This document shows positions 8,389 to 16,041 of a DNA stretch of 64,000 bases, piece after piece. This DNA comes from Bacteroidales bacterium UBA1680 (lineage in GTDB: Bacteria > Bacteroidota > Bacteroidia > Bacteroidales > UBA932). The translations under genes and the position numbers were made by a program. The notes beneath the pieces are model-generated. The model made no database searches, was not told where the DNA came from, and was given only the letters and a program-made list of their open reading frames with translations. The stretch lies in contig DCKG01000034.1 in NCBI GenBank assembly GCA_002320605.1, positions 62,001 through 126,000 on the forward strand, given 5' to 3'. Position 1 is the first letter of the stretch. Every line of letters starts with the position of its first letter.

Positions 8389-9306
8389 TTACACAGACAG
8401 GGAGGACATAAACTGCTTAGGCGATTGTCCTGTCGCCTTCTTGAAGTATTTTCCGAAAAACGACGCGTTTCGGAAATTAAGGTTGTTGCTGACTTCCTGA
8501 ACTGTCAGGCCCCCATTCCGGAGCATGATCTTTGCTTCTCGGATGACATATTCAGCAATCCAATCCTTAGCATGCCTCCCTGACTCTTTCAGAATTAGCT
8601 GGGCGAAATATTTCGGCGAGATGAAAACCTTGGCAGCATAGTAGGAGACGCTCCTTTCCTCCCTGCAATGCGTGCTCAGCTCGGACAGGAAACGGTTCAT
8701 TACTCCATTCTTATTCCACTTCCCTATGTCCGGGATGCTTTCCTCAAGCATGGAGAGCTTTTGAGCGACCAAGGAGCTGAGTATCATGAGGGAGCCTTGG
8801 ACCGAATCTTCCTTGAACGGATTGTTTCCTGCCCTCCCGGTGATGATATCGCACAGGAAGTCATAGATCGTCGTGGCGATCACCATTTCTTTTGGGCTAC
8901 CCTCCAGCACGTATGGATGGATGACATGGCTGTGCACCATCATGAAGCTGCTGCCATCATCTTCGCTCAAGAATCTATCCGCAGAAAAGACAAACGTCAT
9001 GGCTTTGAATCCTTCCTGGGGAAGGAAGTCTTCCAACACACTGTAGGGGTTGATGAGGATGGCCTGCGAGGCCTCCACGATGTATCTCATGGAGCCAATA
9101 TCATATATCGCAGAGCCGGAGCAGCATATCTGGAATATCATGAGATTCGTCTTCAATGGAAAAGATTCCTTAAGCCCTGTGAAAAAGAAGGAATCGTGTT
9201 CCTCTCCGCCGCTTATGTTATCGTAAAGGAAGAATTCATCTTGGTAATTCAAGACATCTGGCATCACCCTAATGCTGCCTATGTCTAAGACATTCTGATT
9301 GACCAT
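8389..9306 (-). CDS. AraC-family transcriptional regulator
   Basis: A 305-residue cytoplasmic regulator. The C-terminal about 100 residues form the paired helix-turn-helix domain of AraC/XylS proteins, ending with AKIMLRNGGLTVQEVSNNLNFRNASFFGKYFKKATGQSPKQFM. The N-terminal part looks like a cupin-type effector domain (ILINPYSVLEDFLPQEGFKAMTFVFSADRF). It converges on mscL with a 5-base gap and is divergent from the NigD-like gene, which it may regulate. Effector and targets cannot be read from the sequence. Confidence 0.9.
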   Translation of the reverse strand: MVNQNVLDIGSIRVMPDVLNYQDEFFLYDNISGGEEHDSFFFTGLKESFPLKTNLMIFQICCSGSAIYDIGSMRYIVEASQAILINPYSVLEDFLPQEGFKAMTFVFSADRFLSEDDGSSFMMVHSHVIHPYVLEGSPKEMVIATTIYDFLCDIITGRAGNNPFKEDSVQGSLMILSSLVAQKLSMLEESIPDIGKWNKNGVMNRFLSELSTHCREERSVSYYAAKVFISPKYFAQLILKESGRHAKDWIAEYVIREAKIMLRNGGLTVQEVSNNLNFRNASFFGKYFKKATGQSPKQFMSSLSV

Positions 9307-9450
9307 ATATCAAATTTTAGCCAAAATAAGAATTTTAGGTCAAATCCCGCAAAATATTCCGCAAACAAAAAATTTTTCGGAATTTTATGCAAGATTTCAA
9401 TGTACATGGATTTAATAAGCGTGTGTTAAAATTAATGATGAAAATTAAGT

Positions 9451-10161
9451 ATGACTATGAAAAAATATATTTCTGAATTCTTGCTGCTCCCTATGATGGC
9501 GGCAATTCCATTCTTTGCATCTTCCTGCCTTAACGACGATGATGACTCCGGTATCTACTACAACTCTTCCGTAGGCCCTTACAACGCCTTGGTAACAGTC
9601 AAAATCGCCTCTGACGGAAGCAACTATTTCCAACTTACTGACTCCACTATCGTGATTCCTACTAACATGAGAGAAGTCATGAAAGAAGAGACAAGGGCCC
9701 TATGTTATCTGGATTATGAAGAAGATTTCACGAAGAAGGATACGGTCAAAGCCTCTGTCAAAACATTCAAGAAGGTCCTCACTAAGAAAGCAGTCCTGCA
9801 GGACTCTGACGAAGGCAAAGTTGCCATCAACCAACAAGATCCTGCCGAGATATTAAATGACTGGACGACCGTTTGCGAGGACGGGTATCTGACATTGCAT
9901 TTCGCCGCTCAGTGGGGAAACGCAGGGGCCCCTCACATTCTGAATCTCGTAAAGATTTCCGACGACCCAATGATATTCCGATTCTGCCATGATAAGAATG
10001 GTGACTACGGAACTGAATGGGGCAATGGAATCGTCGCCTTCAACATGAGAGATTACTTTCCAGAGATAAACGCTAAGGATGTTTCTTTTACCCTTCAGTG
10101 GCTTTCATACGAGGGTGAAAAAAATGTGACATTTAAATATCCTGCTAAAAAGATAGAGTGA
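9451..10161 (+). CDS. NigD-like lipoprotein
   Basis: A 236-residue lipoprotein (start at 9451, or at the ATG at 9457) with a signal peptide ending in the lipobox SSC, followed by an acidic stretch (LNDDDDS) typical of surface-exported Bacteroidetes lipoproteins. The rest matches the general pattern of the NigD-like family, whose founding member lies in a bacteriocin-associated operon of Prevotella; biochemical function is unknown. The stop overlaps the start of the ECF sigma gene by four bases, so translation of the two is probably coupled. An AraC-type regulator lies upstream on the opposite strand. Confidence 0.75.
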   Translation: MTMKKYISEFLLLPMMAAIPFFASSCLNDDDDSGIYYNSSVGPYNALVTVKIASDGSNYFQLTDSTIVIPTNMREVMKEETRALCYLDYEEDFTKKDTVKASVKTFKKVLTKKAVLQDSDEGKVAINQQDPAEILNDWTTVCEDGYLTLHFAAQWGNAGAPHILNLVKISDDPMIFRFCHDKNGDYGTEWGNGIVAFNMRDYFPEINAKDVSFTLQWLSYEGEKNVTFKYPAKKIE

Positions 10162-10742
10162 CTCTGCTGACCAAAGAGAACGAGCGCTCGATTGTCGAGC
10201 GTGCGAAAAGTGGGGACAGGCTTGCGATGAAGCAGATCTACGACTGCTACTCGAATTACCTTGCCGCCACTTGTTCTCGTTTCCTGCCCGATAAGGCGGA
10301 GACGAAAGACGTTCTCCAGGACAGTTTCATCAAGATATTCTCTTCTTTAGACAAATTCGCTTATAGAGGGGAAGGATCACTGAAAGCTTGGATGAGGCAG
10401 GTTGCCGTGAATGAATCGCTGAAAGTACTCAGGCGGAAGCGAAGCAAAGTCGGAAGCGCGATTTCCTACACTTGGGACCAGCCAGACATCGAAGATGAAA
10501 GTGAGGAGGATCCTGACATTGGAAATGTTCCGGAGGAAGTGATTCAGAATATGATAGAGGCGCTGCCAGATGGCTACAGAACGGTAATCAACCTCTACGC
10601 TTTCGAGCAGAAAAGCCATAAAGAGATAGCCTCGCTGCTAGGGATCACGGAAAGCACGTCAGCATCGCAGCTGCACAGAGCGAGAGCGATATTAGCGAAG
10701 GAAATTAATGAATATAAACATACAAAAGAAGATGCCATATGA
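10158..10742 (+). CDS. ECF RNA polymerase sigma factor
   Basis: A 194-residue sigma-70 family protein with region 2 (MKQIYDCYSNYLAATCSRFLPDKAETKDVLQDSFIKIF) and region 4 (ALPDGYRTVINLYAFEQKSHKEIASLLGITESTSASQLHRARAIL) joined by an acidic linker. It directs RNA polymerase to a specific set of promoters. The start is a GTG overlapping the stop of the NigD-like gene, and its own stop overlaps the next gene by four bases (ATGA). The following membrane-anchored protein is therefore the natural candidate for its anti-sigma partner. Confidence 0.92.
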   Translation: MTLLTKENERSIVERAKSGDRLAMKQIYDCYSNYLAATCSRFLPDKAETKDVLQDSFIKIFSSLDKFAYRGEGSLKAWMRQVAVNESLKVLRRKRSKVGSAISYTWDQPDIEDESEEDPDIGNVPEEVIQNMIEALPDGYRTVINLYAFEQKSHKEIASLLGITESTSASQLHRARAILAKEINEYKHTKEDAI

Positions 10743-12004
10743 ATGAAGATTGGTTCGGCAAGCTGAGGGATAAGATGGAGGATTATGGAAAATCCGCCCC
10801 CGAAGGCTTGTGGGATGAAATCGAGGCATCCCTTCCGAAGAAAAGACAAGTGGTCTCCCTCTCATGGGTTTGGAAATCGGTCGCAATAGCTGCAGCTCTG
10901 GCGATCGGAGTTTTTGCCACAGTCAGAATCGGTCATCGCTATAATGCTCCTGCGCCCATAGTAGCTCAGGCTGAGAAAGAGACTACAGACGTTAGTAAAG
11001 TAACCGTAAAGCAAGAAACGGCAGAAGATGTGAGCGTTGCCGAAGACGCACAAGCGAAGAAACTGCTGCTGGCATCAGCCAAAAAGCATCAGCGTGAAAT
11101 GAAAGAAGAAACTATTATCCCACAGGATATTCCTTCGTCGTCAAGCGTCGAAGAAACCTCTGCGGAAAGGACGGAAGACCTTTCCGAACAGAAACTCGAT
11201 AATAGCGAGTTAGGAAACGAAGATAAGGCCGAAGAAGAAGAGGCCAGGAGAACCGCGGAATTCTTGCGCAAGGCAGAAGCCGAGGATAGGGCTATGAAAG
11301 GAACAGCCCATCCTATTTCCGTTGGACTGTCAATAGGTTCTGGAGCGACCGAGAGCAATTCATCAGGAGTTTTCAACACGATGATGTTCGATGCCGGCAA
11401 ATCCCCTTATTCTGGCCATAAGATCGACGGAATAGCTACCAGGGCCGTAACCAAGGATGTCGCAAGAGAGAATATTTACGATGACTCCAGCCATAAACGC
11501 CCCGTGAGAATGGGAATCTTGGTGAATTACCCACTCAGCAAGATTTTCGGAATAGAGTCCGGAGTCAGTTATTCAATACTAAGCAGCACGTTCACGACTA
11601 CTTCATCAAGAACCGAGACTGAAGATTCTCAGAAACTGCATTATATCGGCATTCCAGTGAACGTGACGGCGAATATTCTTAATACGAGATACTTCCGCAT
11701 TTATGCCATGGCTGGCGGAATGGGAGAGAAGTGCGTTTCCGGCAGGGTTACTACATCTGTCCACGACGAAAAGGCCGGTAATATCAGGACATCTAAGAAA
11801 GATCTTGACGTTGACGGTCTGGAATGGTCGGTTAATGCCGCAGGAGGCCTCCAATTCAACATTAACGATTTCGTTGGCATCTATGCCGAGCCAGGTGTCA
11901 GCTATCATTTCGACAGCGACTCAAATGCGAACACGATCTACACCGACCGGCAGTTCGATTTCGCTTTCAATCTCGGAATAAGATTTTCTCTGAATAAACG
12001 TTAA
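10739..12004 (+). CDS. Membrane-anchored protein with C-terminal outer-membrane-type beta-barrel, candidate anti-sigma
   Basis: A 421-residue protein with an unusual layout. Residues 1-40 are cytoplasmic-looking and charged (WFGKLRDKMEDYGKSAPEGLWDEIEASLP), as in anti-sigma N-termini. One transmembrane helix follows at about 42-62 (WVWKSVAIAAALAIGVFATVRI), then a long acidic, Glu/Lys-rich linker (about 75-200). The C-terminal half is beta-rich with barrel-like strands (MGILVNYPLSKIFGIESGVSYSIL, FDFAFNLGIRFSLNK). There is no cleavable signal peptide. Overlap with the ECF sigma gene suggests it controls that sigma factor, possibly spanning the periplasm. Its function is inferred only from architecture and context. 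Confidence 0.65.
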   Translation: MNEDWFGKLRDKMEDYGKSAPEGLWDEIEASLPKKRQVVSLSWVWKSVAIAAALAIGVFATVRIGHRYNAPAPIVAQAEKETTDVSKVTVKQETAEDVSVAEDAQAKKLLLASAKKHQREMKEETIIPQDIPSSSSVEETSAERTEDLSEQKLDNSELGNEDKAEEEEARRTAEFLRKAEAEDRAMKGTAHPISVGLSIGSGATESNSSGVFNTMMFDAGKSPYSGHKIDGIATRAVTKDVARENIYDDSSHKRPVRMGILVNYPLSKIFGIESGVSYSILSSTFTTTSSRTETEDSQKLHYIGIPVNVTANILNTRYFRIYAMAGGMGEKCVSGRVTTSVHDEKAGNIRTSKKDLDVDGLEWSVNAAGGLQFNINDFVGIYAEPGVSYHFDSDSNANTIYTDRQFDFAFNLGIRFSLNKR

Positions 12005-12038
12005 CGTGTTCTGCCGCAAGCAGAGCGTACTGAGGGTT

Positions 12039-13373
12039 CTACAGGGCTTGAAGCACGCTCATTTTCACTGCCGCATTTATCTCGACGCCCTTATTTTTGC
12101 GGTCATATGCATAACCTTTAGCATTATACGTTTTCTCGGTAGGAACCATCTTGCCATTCTTCCTCACGAAGAAAGCGCTATGGTCTACATTTGCATCCAT
12201 CTTCTTGAGCTTGAATTTGTTCATGTTCATGCCTGTGAAACCATTAAGAATATCTAGTTCTTTCTTGCTAAGCTTGTACCCGAATGGGATATTCGCATGA
12301 ACCTTGACGTTCTGGTAATAGCATTTAACGCTGTAATCCTTCATGTTAATCCGAAGGGTCACGTCATGCTCAGCCTTGACTATGCCAATGAAGCGCTTCT
12401 TATCGTAATAGCGAAGCAGATATTCATCGTCGCTCAACTTGTTTATGGACCAATCATCCACGTCTTTCGAGAAGTCATCGAACATGAGCAGGAACCATGA
12501 CGGCCACATATTCCCGAGACCTTTCACGACATCCTTGCTGTCCAGTCTCTGAACATGCTTTTCCAGAACGTCCTCATCCGAAGCCTTCTTAGCTGCGCTT
12601 TTGACATCCTTGCTGTCTATGTCATTGGAACTTAGCTTTTCGAGATATTCTTCAGTCGTAGGCCCATCATTTTTTGAAAGCTTCTGAGCAGACGAATCTA
12701 CTTGTGTCGATTTCTTGGCCTCATATTCAGACCTCATTCCTTTCAAATAACTGTCTATCTTAGGATCTACGTTATATTTGTGGATGGAAGTCACGAATTT
12801 TGTCTTGACCGGGAACGAGCCGTCTGGGGTCGGAGTTTCAGTGACAATTCCAACATCCTGCTCCACGCCCATGATTTTTTCTTTATTCTTAATGTAGGAA
12901 TCGGCTTTTATCTTGTACTGCCTGACCTCTTCAGGGAAATCCTGCTCCAGTTTCTGGCCGACGAGTTTCAGAAGATTGCTAACCTCTCCTTTCTTGCTCT
13001 TGCCCTTCTTCTCAGTAAGCCTCGCCTCTGTCAGCTGAAGAGGCTCACCCTGAAGCTTGAATTTAAGTATCGCAGAAGGGCCGGACTTCTCTATCCAGCC
13101 ATAGAGGTTGTAAATAGAATTCCGACTCTCGGTATAACCAATGTAAGAGACCACTAGAGTATCGCGATAATATTTGTTGTAATCTACCGTAAGCTCGAAA
13201 TTTCCATTGTCGTCAGTGACAGTTCCGACGTTAGGGTCACTCTGAATATAAATGCATGCGTAAGAGAGCGGCTGCCCCTTGTCATCAACGACAAGACCTT
13301 TTATATCCATGGCAAAAGCCGAAACACAAAGCAAGGCTGAGACGATAACAGCAAAGAATTTCTTCATGGTCAT
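12039..13373 (-). CDS. Exported CarboxypepD-regulatory-like protein
   Basis: A 444-residue secreted protein with signal peptide MKKFFAVIVSALLCVSAFA. It begins with a CarboxypepD-regulatory-like beta-sandwich (KGLVVDDKGQPLSYACIYIQSDPNVGTVTDDNGNFELTV), the fold found at the N-terminus of many Bacteroidetes envelope proteins. The rest is a charged region without a family I recognise. There is no TonB box, plug or barrel, so it is not a receptor. It is the last gene of a minus-strand run behind the transglutaminase-like and epimerase genes (42-base gap). The ATGs at 13373 and 13367 are alternative starts. Confidence 0.7.
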   Translation of the reverse strand: MTMKKFFAVIVSALLCVSAFAMDIKGLVVDDKGQPLSYACIYIQSDPNVGTVTDDNGNFELTVDYNKYYRDTLVVSYIGYTESRNSIYNLYGWIEKSGPSAILKFKLQGEPLQLTEARLTEKKGKSKKGEVSNLLKLVGQKLEQDFPEEVRQYKIKADSYIKNKEKIMGVEQDVGIVTETPTPDGSFPVKTKFVTSIHKYNVDPKIDSYLKGMRSEYEAKKSTQVDSSAQKLSKNDGPTTEEYLEKLSSNDIDSKDVKSAAKKASDEDVLEKHVQRLDSKDVVKGLGNMWPSWFLLMFDDFSKDVDDWSINKLSDDEYLLRYYDKKRFIGIVKAEHDVTLRINMKDYSVKCYYQNVKVHANIPFGYKLSKKELDILNGFTGMNMNKFKLKKMDANVDHSAFFVRKNGKMVPTEKTYNAKGYAYDRKNKGVEINAAVKMSVLQAL

Positions 13374-13415
13374 AATGTTTAGTTCAGGCTAACTGCAAAA
13401 ATCATGAATATTCAA

Positions 13416-14792
13416 TTATAAATACTCAATGTCATAGTCATAATTCCACAAATTGAAATAAAGATTGCCTTGCTCCCATTCGACTTCGCCTCTCTGGAAG
13501 TCTACGGTCTCGCTGCGAGGATAATTCTTCGCAGGGGACATTTCCCTGCCGAAATCGGTGTTCACTATCATCCTGTAAGGCTCTATGCCACCCAGAAAGA
13601 AATAGCCACCGTAAGGCGTTATGCCGAAGCTCTGATCCATAGGCACCCAGCCGTAGCCTTCGAAATAGGCCTCGCACCAGTCATGCAGATTCTTGTCGCC
13701 AGGGTGCATCATGAAGCCGCTCTGCCATCTTGTCGGAATGCCTTTGGCACGACAAAGCGTCATGAAAAGAAGCGTCACCTGACCGCAGTCGCCATGACCG
13801 GACGAGAGAACATATTCAGGGATATTCTCAATCGTGGAATATTCCCTGGCTGATGCCCAAGGAAAGGTTTTATCTATCCATGAATATATTGCCTTCGCCT
13901 GAAGGTAAGGGTTCTCTATGCCGGCCGTCAGGGAGTCTGCTGTGCGGCGGATCCTTTCAGTGAATATAACATGTTTCTCACGCTCGGCGGTATATTCCTT
14001 ATATTCAGGAGATTCGGTGTCATAAGGTAGCACCTTGGACGAGTCGATCGGATGCCATTCGCCGCAGGAAACATATTCAAAGACCTCATAGAATGTCATG
14101 TCCTTCCACCTTTGCACTTCGGCCTCCATGTAGAGGCTGCTGTGGGCGCACTCAGGGTCAGAGAAAATAATCTTGTCTTTTGAATATGGCACGCCATTCA
14201 CTCCTGCCTCGATGAATTTCACGTCCGACTGTCGTCCCACATCGCTCCTAGGGTAAGGCAGCCAGCAGCGGAGATGCTTCCCCGGGCGCAACGTATTCGC
14301 TGGCACGGTGAGCCTGTATGTCACTCTCATGCGCTTGGGAAGAGCATAATACGGGTCTGGCTTGCCAGCAGCAAGATTATCTTCGACCGTTTTCTCTATG
14401 ACAGGAATAGTTTGAGAATCGACGATCTGATGACCTTCCAAGCCGCTCAAGCTGTCTTTCTCAGCTTTCAGCGCTGCCAGTTCCGGGACAATCCTGAAAA
14501 GGTTAGGAGCAGCGTTGTGGAAATACATCCTGCGCTTGCCGATGACCATCGACTCTAATTTGCCAGACTCCGTCCAAGCCTCTATCTGAGCATCAGTGAC
14601 ATCGGGAATATATTCCTGAATATAATTTTTCACATCTTTCTCCGTCCTGTCGAAATCAACGGCATACCTCTGGCTGAGGTCCCTCTCCCAAGAATATTTG
14701 TGCCTCATCTGCTTGGGAAGCCAGATGTTCAATGCTAGAAGAATAGCCACTGCCGCCCAGAGAGCTATCTCGCCTTTTTTCATCTTTGCCAT
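13416..14792 (-). CDS. Membrane-anchored transglutaminase-like protein
   Basis: A 458-residue protein with an N-terminal signal anchor (ALWAAVAILLALNIWL) and a C-terminal transglutaminase/papain-like core. The catalytic Cys lies in SSGHGDCGQVTLLFMTLCRAKGIPTRW, the His in NLHDWCEAYF and the Asp in YGWVPMDQSFG. In bacteria such folds are usually peptidases or amidases, not cross-linking enzymes. Its stop is one base before the start region of the dipeptide epimerase on the same strand (gap of one base), so both are surely co-transcribed. The epimerase suggests wall-derived peptides as the substrate; that is inference. Confidence 0.85.
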   Translation of the reverse strand: MAKMKKGEIALWAAVAILLALNIWLPKQMRHKYSWERDLSQRYAVDFDRTEKDVKNYIQEYIPDVTDAQIEAWTESGKLESMVIGKRRMYFHNAAPNLFRIVPELAALKAEKDSLSGLEGHQIVDSQTIPVIEKTVEDNLAAGKPDPYYALPKRMRVTYRLTVPANTLRPGKHLRCWLPYPRSDVGRQSDVKFIEAGVNGVPYSKDKIIFSDPECAHSSLYMEAEVQRWKDMTFYEVFEYVSCGEWHPIDSSKVLPYDTESPEYKEYTAEREKHVIFTERIRRTADSLTAGIENPYLQAKAIYSWIDKTFPWASAREYSTIENIPEYVLSSGHGDCGQVTLLFMTLCRAKGIPTRWQSGFMMHPGDKNLHDWCEAYFEGYGWVPMDQSFGITPYGGYFFLGGIEPYRMIVNTDFGREMSPAKNYPRSETVDFQRGEVEWEQGNLYFNLWNYDYDIEYL

Positions 14793-14793
14793 G

Positions 14794-15951
14794 TTACAAA
14801 AGTTTTAATCCTATGCCAGGCCTGTCCGGAAGGGTTATCTTCCCGTCCACGACAGTCATTCCCTCGAAACGGTCGTTGCTGATCAGCAGGTTTCCGTCCA
14901 GGTCAGCGAAATCCACAGCAGGAGACAGCTGAGCTGCCGCCGAAACAGCGCAAGAGGTCTCAGTCATGCAGCCGACCATCACCTTCATGCCCTCGGCACG
15001 AGCGTAATTCAGCATTTTCCAAGCCTCCCTCATGCCTGTGCACTTCATCAGTTTAATGTTGATGCCGGTATAGGCTCCCCTGATGGAAGGAATATCCTTA
15101 AGCCTTTGGATGGCCTCATCTGCGAAGATGGGCACAGGACTGCGTTCGGTAAGCCATGCGTTGTCGTCCAAACGCTCCTTCGGCATCGGCTGCTCCACCA
15201 TGACGACACCATGTTCTTTCAGCCAGAAGATTTCGTCCAAGGCCTTTTCCCTGTCTTTCCAGCCTTGATTCGCATCCACCGCAATCGGTAGGTCGGTTAC
15301 CTCGCGAATGGTCTGTATCATCTGCTCATCGTTATCCAAGCCAACTTTCACCTTGAGAATCTTGAACTTGTCAGCGCACTCTGTCGTTTTCTCACGCACG
15401 ACATCTGGAGTGTCGATGCCAATGGTGAAGGTCGTGTTAGGCGTCTTGCCCGGGTTCAGTCCCCAGATTCTGTACCAAGGCTCACCCATAAGCTTGCCCA
15501 CGAGGTCGTGCAAAGCGATGTCAACCGCAGCCTTAGCAGCCGTGTCGCCCTCATCTATGCCATCCACGTATGTCAGGATATCGTCTATCTGGAAAGGATC
15601 CTTGAACTGCTCCAGATTTACTTTTTGGAGGAATTTCGTGACAGTCTCCACGCTTTGCCCTAGGTAAGGCGGCATGGAAGCCTCGCCATACCCTGTGAAT
15701 CCGTCATATTCAATCTTGATTTGCACATCAGGAGTTGTTTTCCTTGAATATGATGCCACTGTGAACGTGTGCTGCAGTTGCAGTTCATAAGGCTCGAAGC
15801 TAAGCCTCATCCTGGCACCGCCATTCATATTCACGTTATATGGCCTTGGAACATTATCATTCGTAGAATTACCACACGCAGAGGCAATGTTGGCAGTTCC
15901 GATGGCCGCAGTGGCCAGCCCGGCAGTCTTTATGAAATCTCTCCTTCTCAT
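14794..15951 (-). CDS. Exported dipeptide epimerase (enolase superfamily)
   Basis: A 385-residue member of the muconate-lactonising subgroup of the enolase superfamily, matching L-Ala-D/L-Glu epimerases that process murein peptides. Catalytic lysine motif LKVKVG, metal ligands in VDANQGW, VMVEQPM and IFADEAI, and the second lysine motif NIKLMKCTG are present. The N-terminus carries a twin-arginine-like signal (RRRDFIKTAGLATAAIG) ending near ASAC, a possible lipobox; E. coli and Bacillus enzymes lack such a signal. It leads the minus-strand run with the transglutaminase-like protein, consistent with periplasmic or surface handling of peptidoglycan peptides. Confidence 0.87.
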   Translation of the reverse strand: MRRRDFIKTAGLATAAIGTANIASACGNSTNDNVPRPYNVNMNGGARMRLSFEPYELQLQHTFTVASYSRKTTPDVQIKIEYDGFTGYGEASMPPYLGQSVETVTKFLQKVNLEQFKDPFQIDDILTYVDGIDEGDTAAKAAVDIALHDLVGKLMGEPWYRIWGLNPGKTPNTTFTIGIDTPDVVREKTTECADKFKILKVKVGLDNDEQMIQTIREVTDLPIAVDANQGWKDREKALDEIFWLKEHGVVMVEQPMPKERLDDNAWLTERSPVPIFADEAIQRLKDIPSIRGAYTGINIKLMKCTGMREAWKMLNYARAEGMKVMVGCMTETSCAVSAAAQLSPAVDFADLDGNLLISNDRFEGMTVVDGKITLPDRPGIGLKLL

Positions 15952-15985
15952 AAACTAGAATTTGACTTTCCAAGTTAAAGAAAAA

Positions 15986-16000
15986 TTCGCAAGAAGCGAA
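15986..16000. promoter_or_regulatory. Small inverted repeat between divergent genes
   Basis: TTCGC-AAGAA-GCGAA lies in the gap between the divergent epimerase and metallophosphoesterase genes, just upstream of the -7 box of the latter. It may be an operator; this is only a positional guess. Confidence 0.25.
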
Positions 16001-16009
16001 GATATTTAT

Positions 16010-16017
16010 TAAATTTG
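16010..16017 (+). promoter_or_regulatory. -7 box of the metallophosphoesterase-GH2 unit
   Basis: TAAATTTG fits TAnnTTTG and ends 24 bases before the ATG at 16042. A TTG codon at 16015 lies inside it, so the longer frame is not translated from there. Confidence 0.55.
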
Positions 16018-16041
16018 TTTTCTGTCAGTAAATATGGCCAC

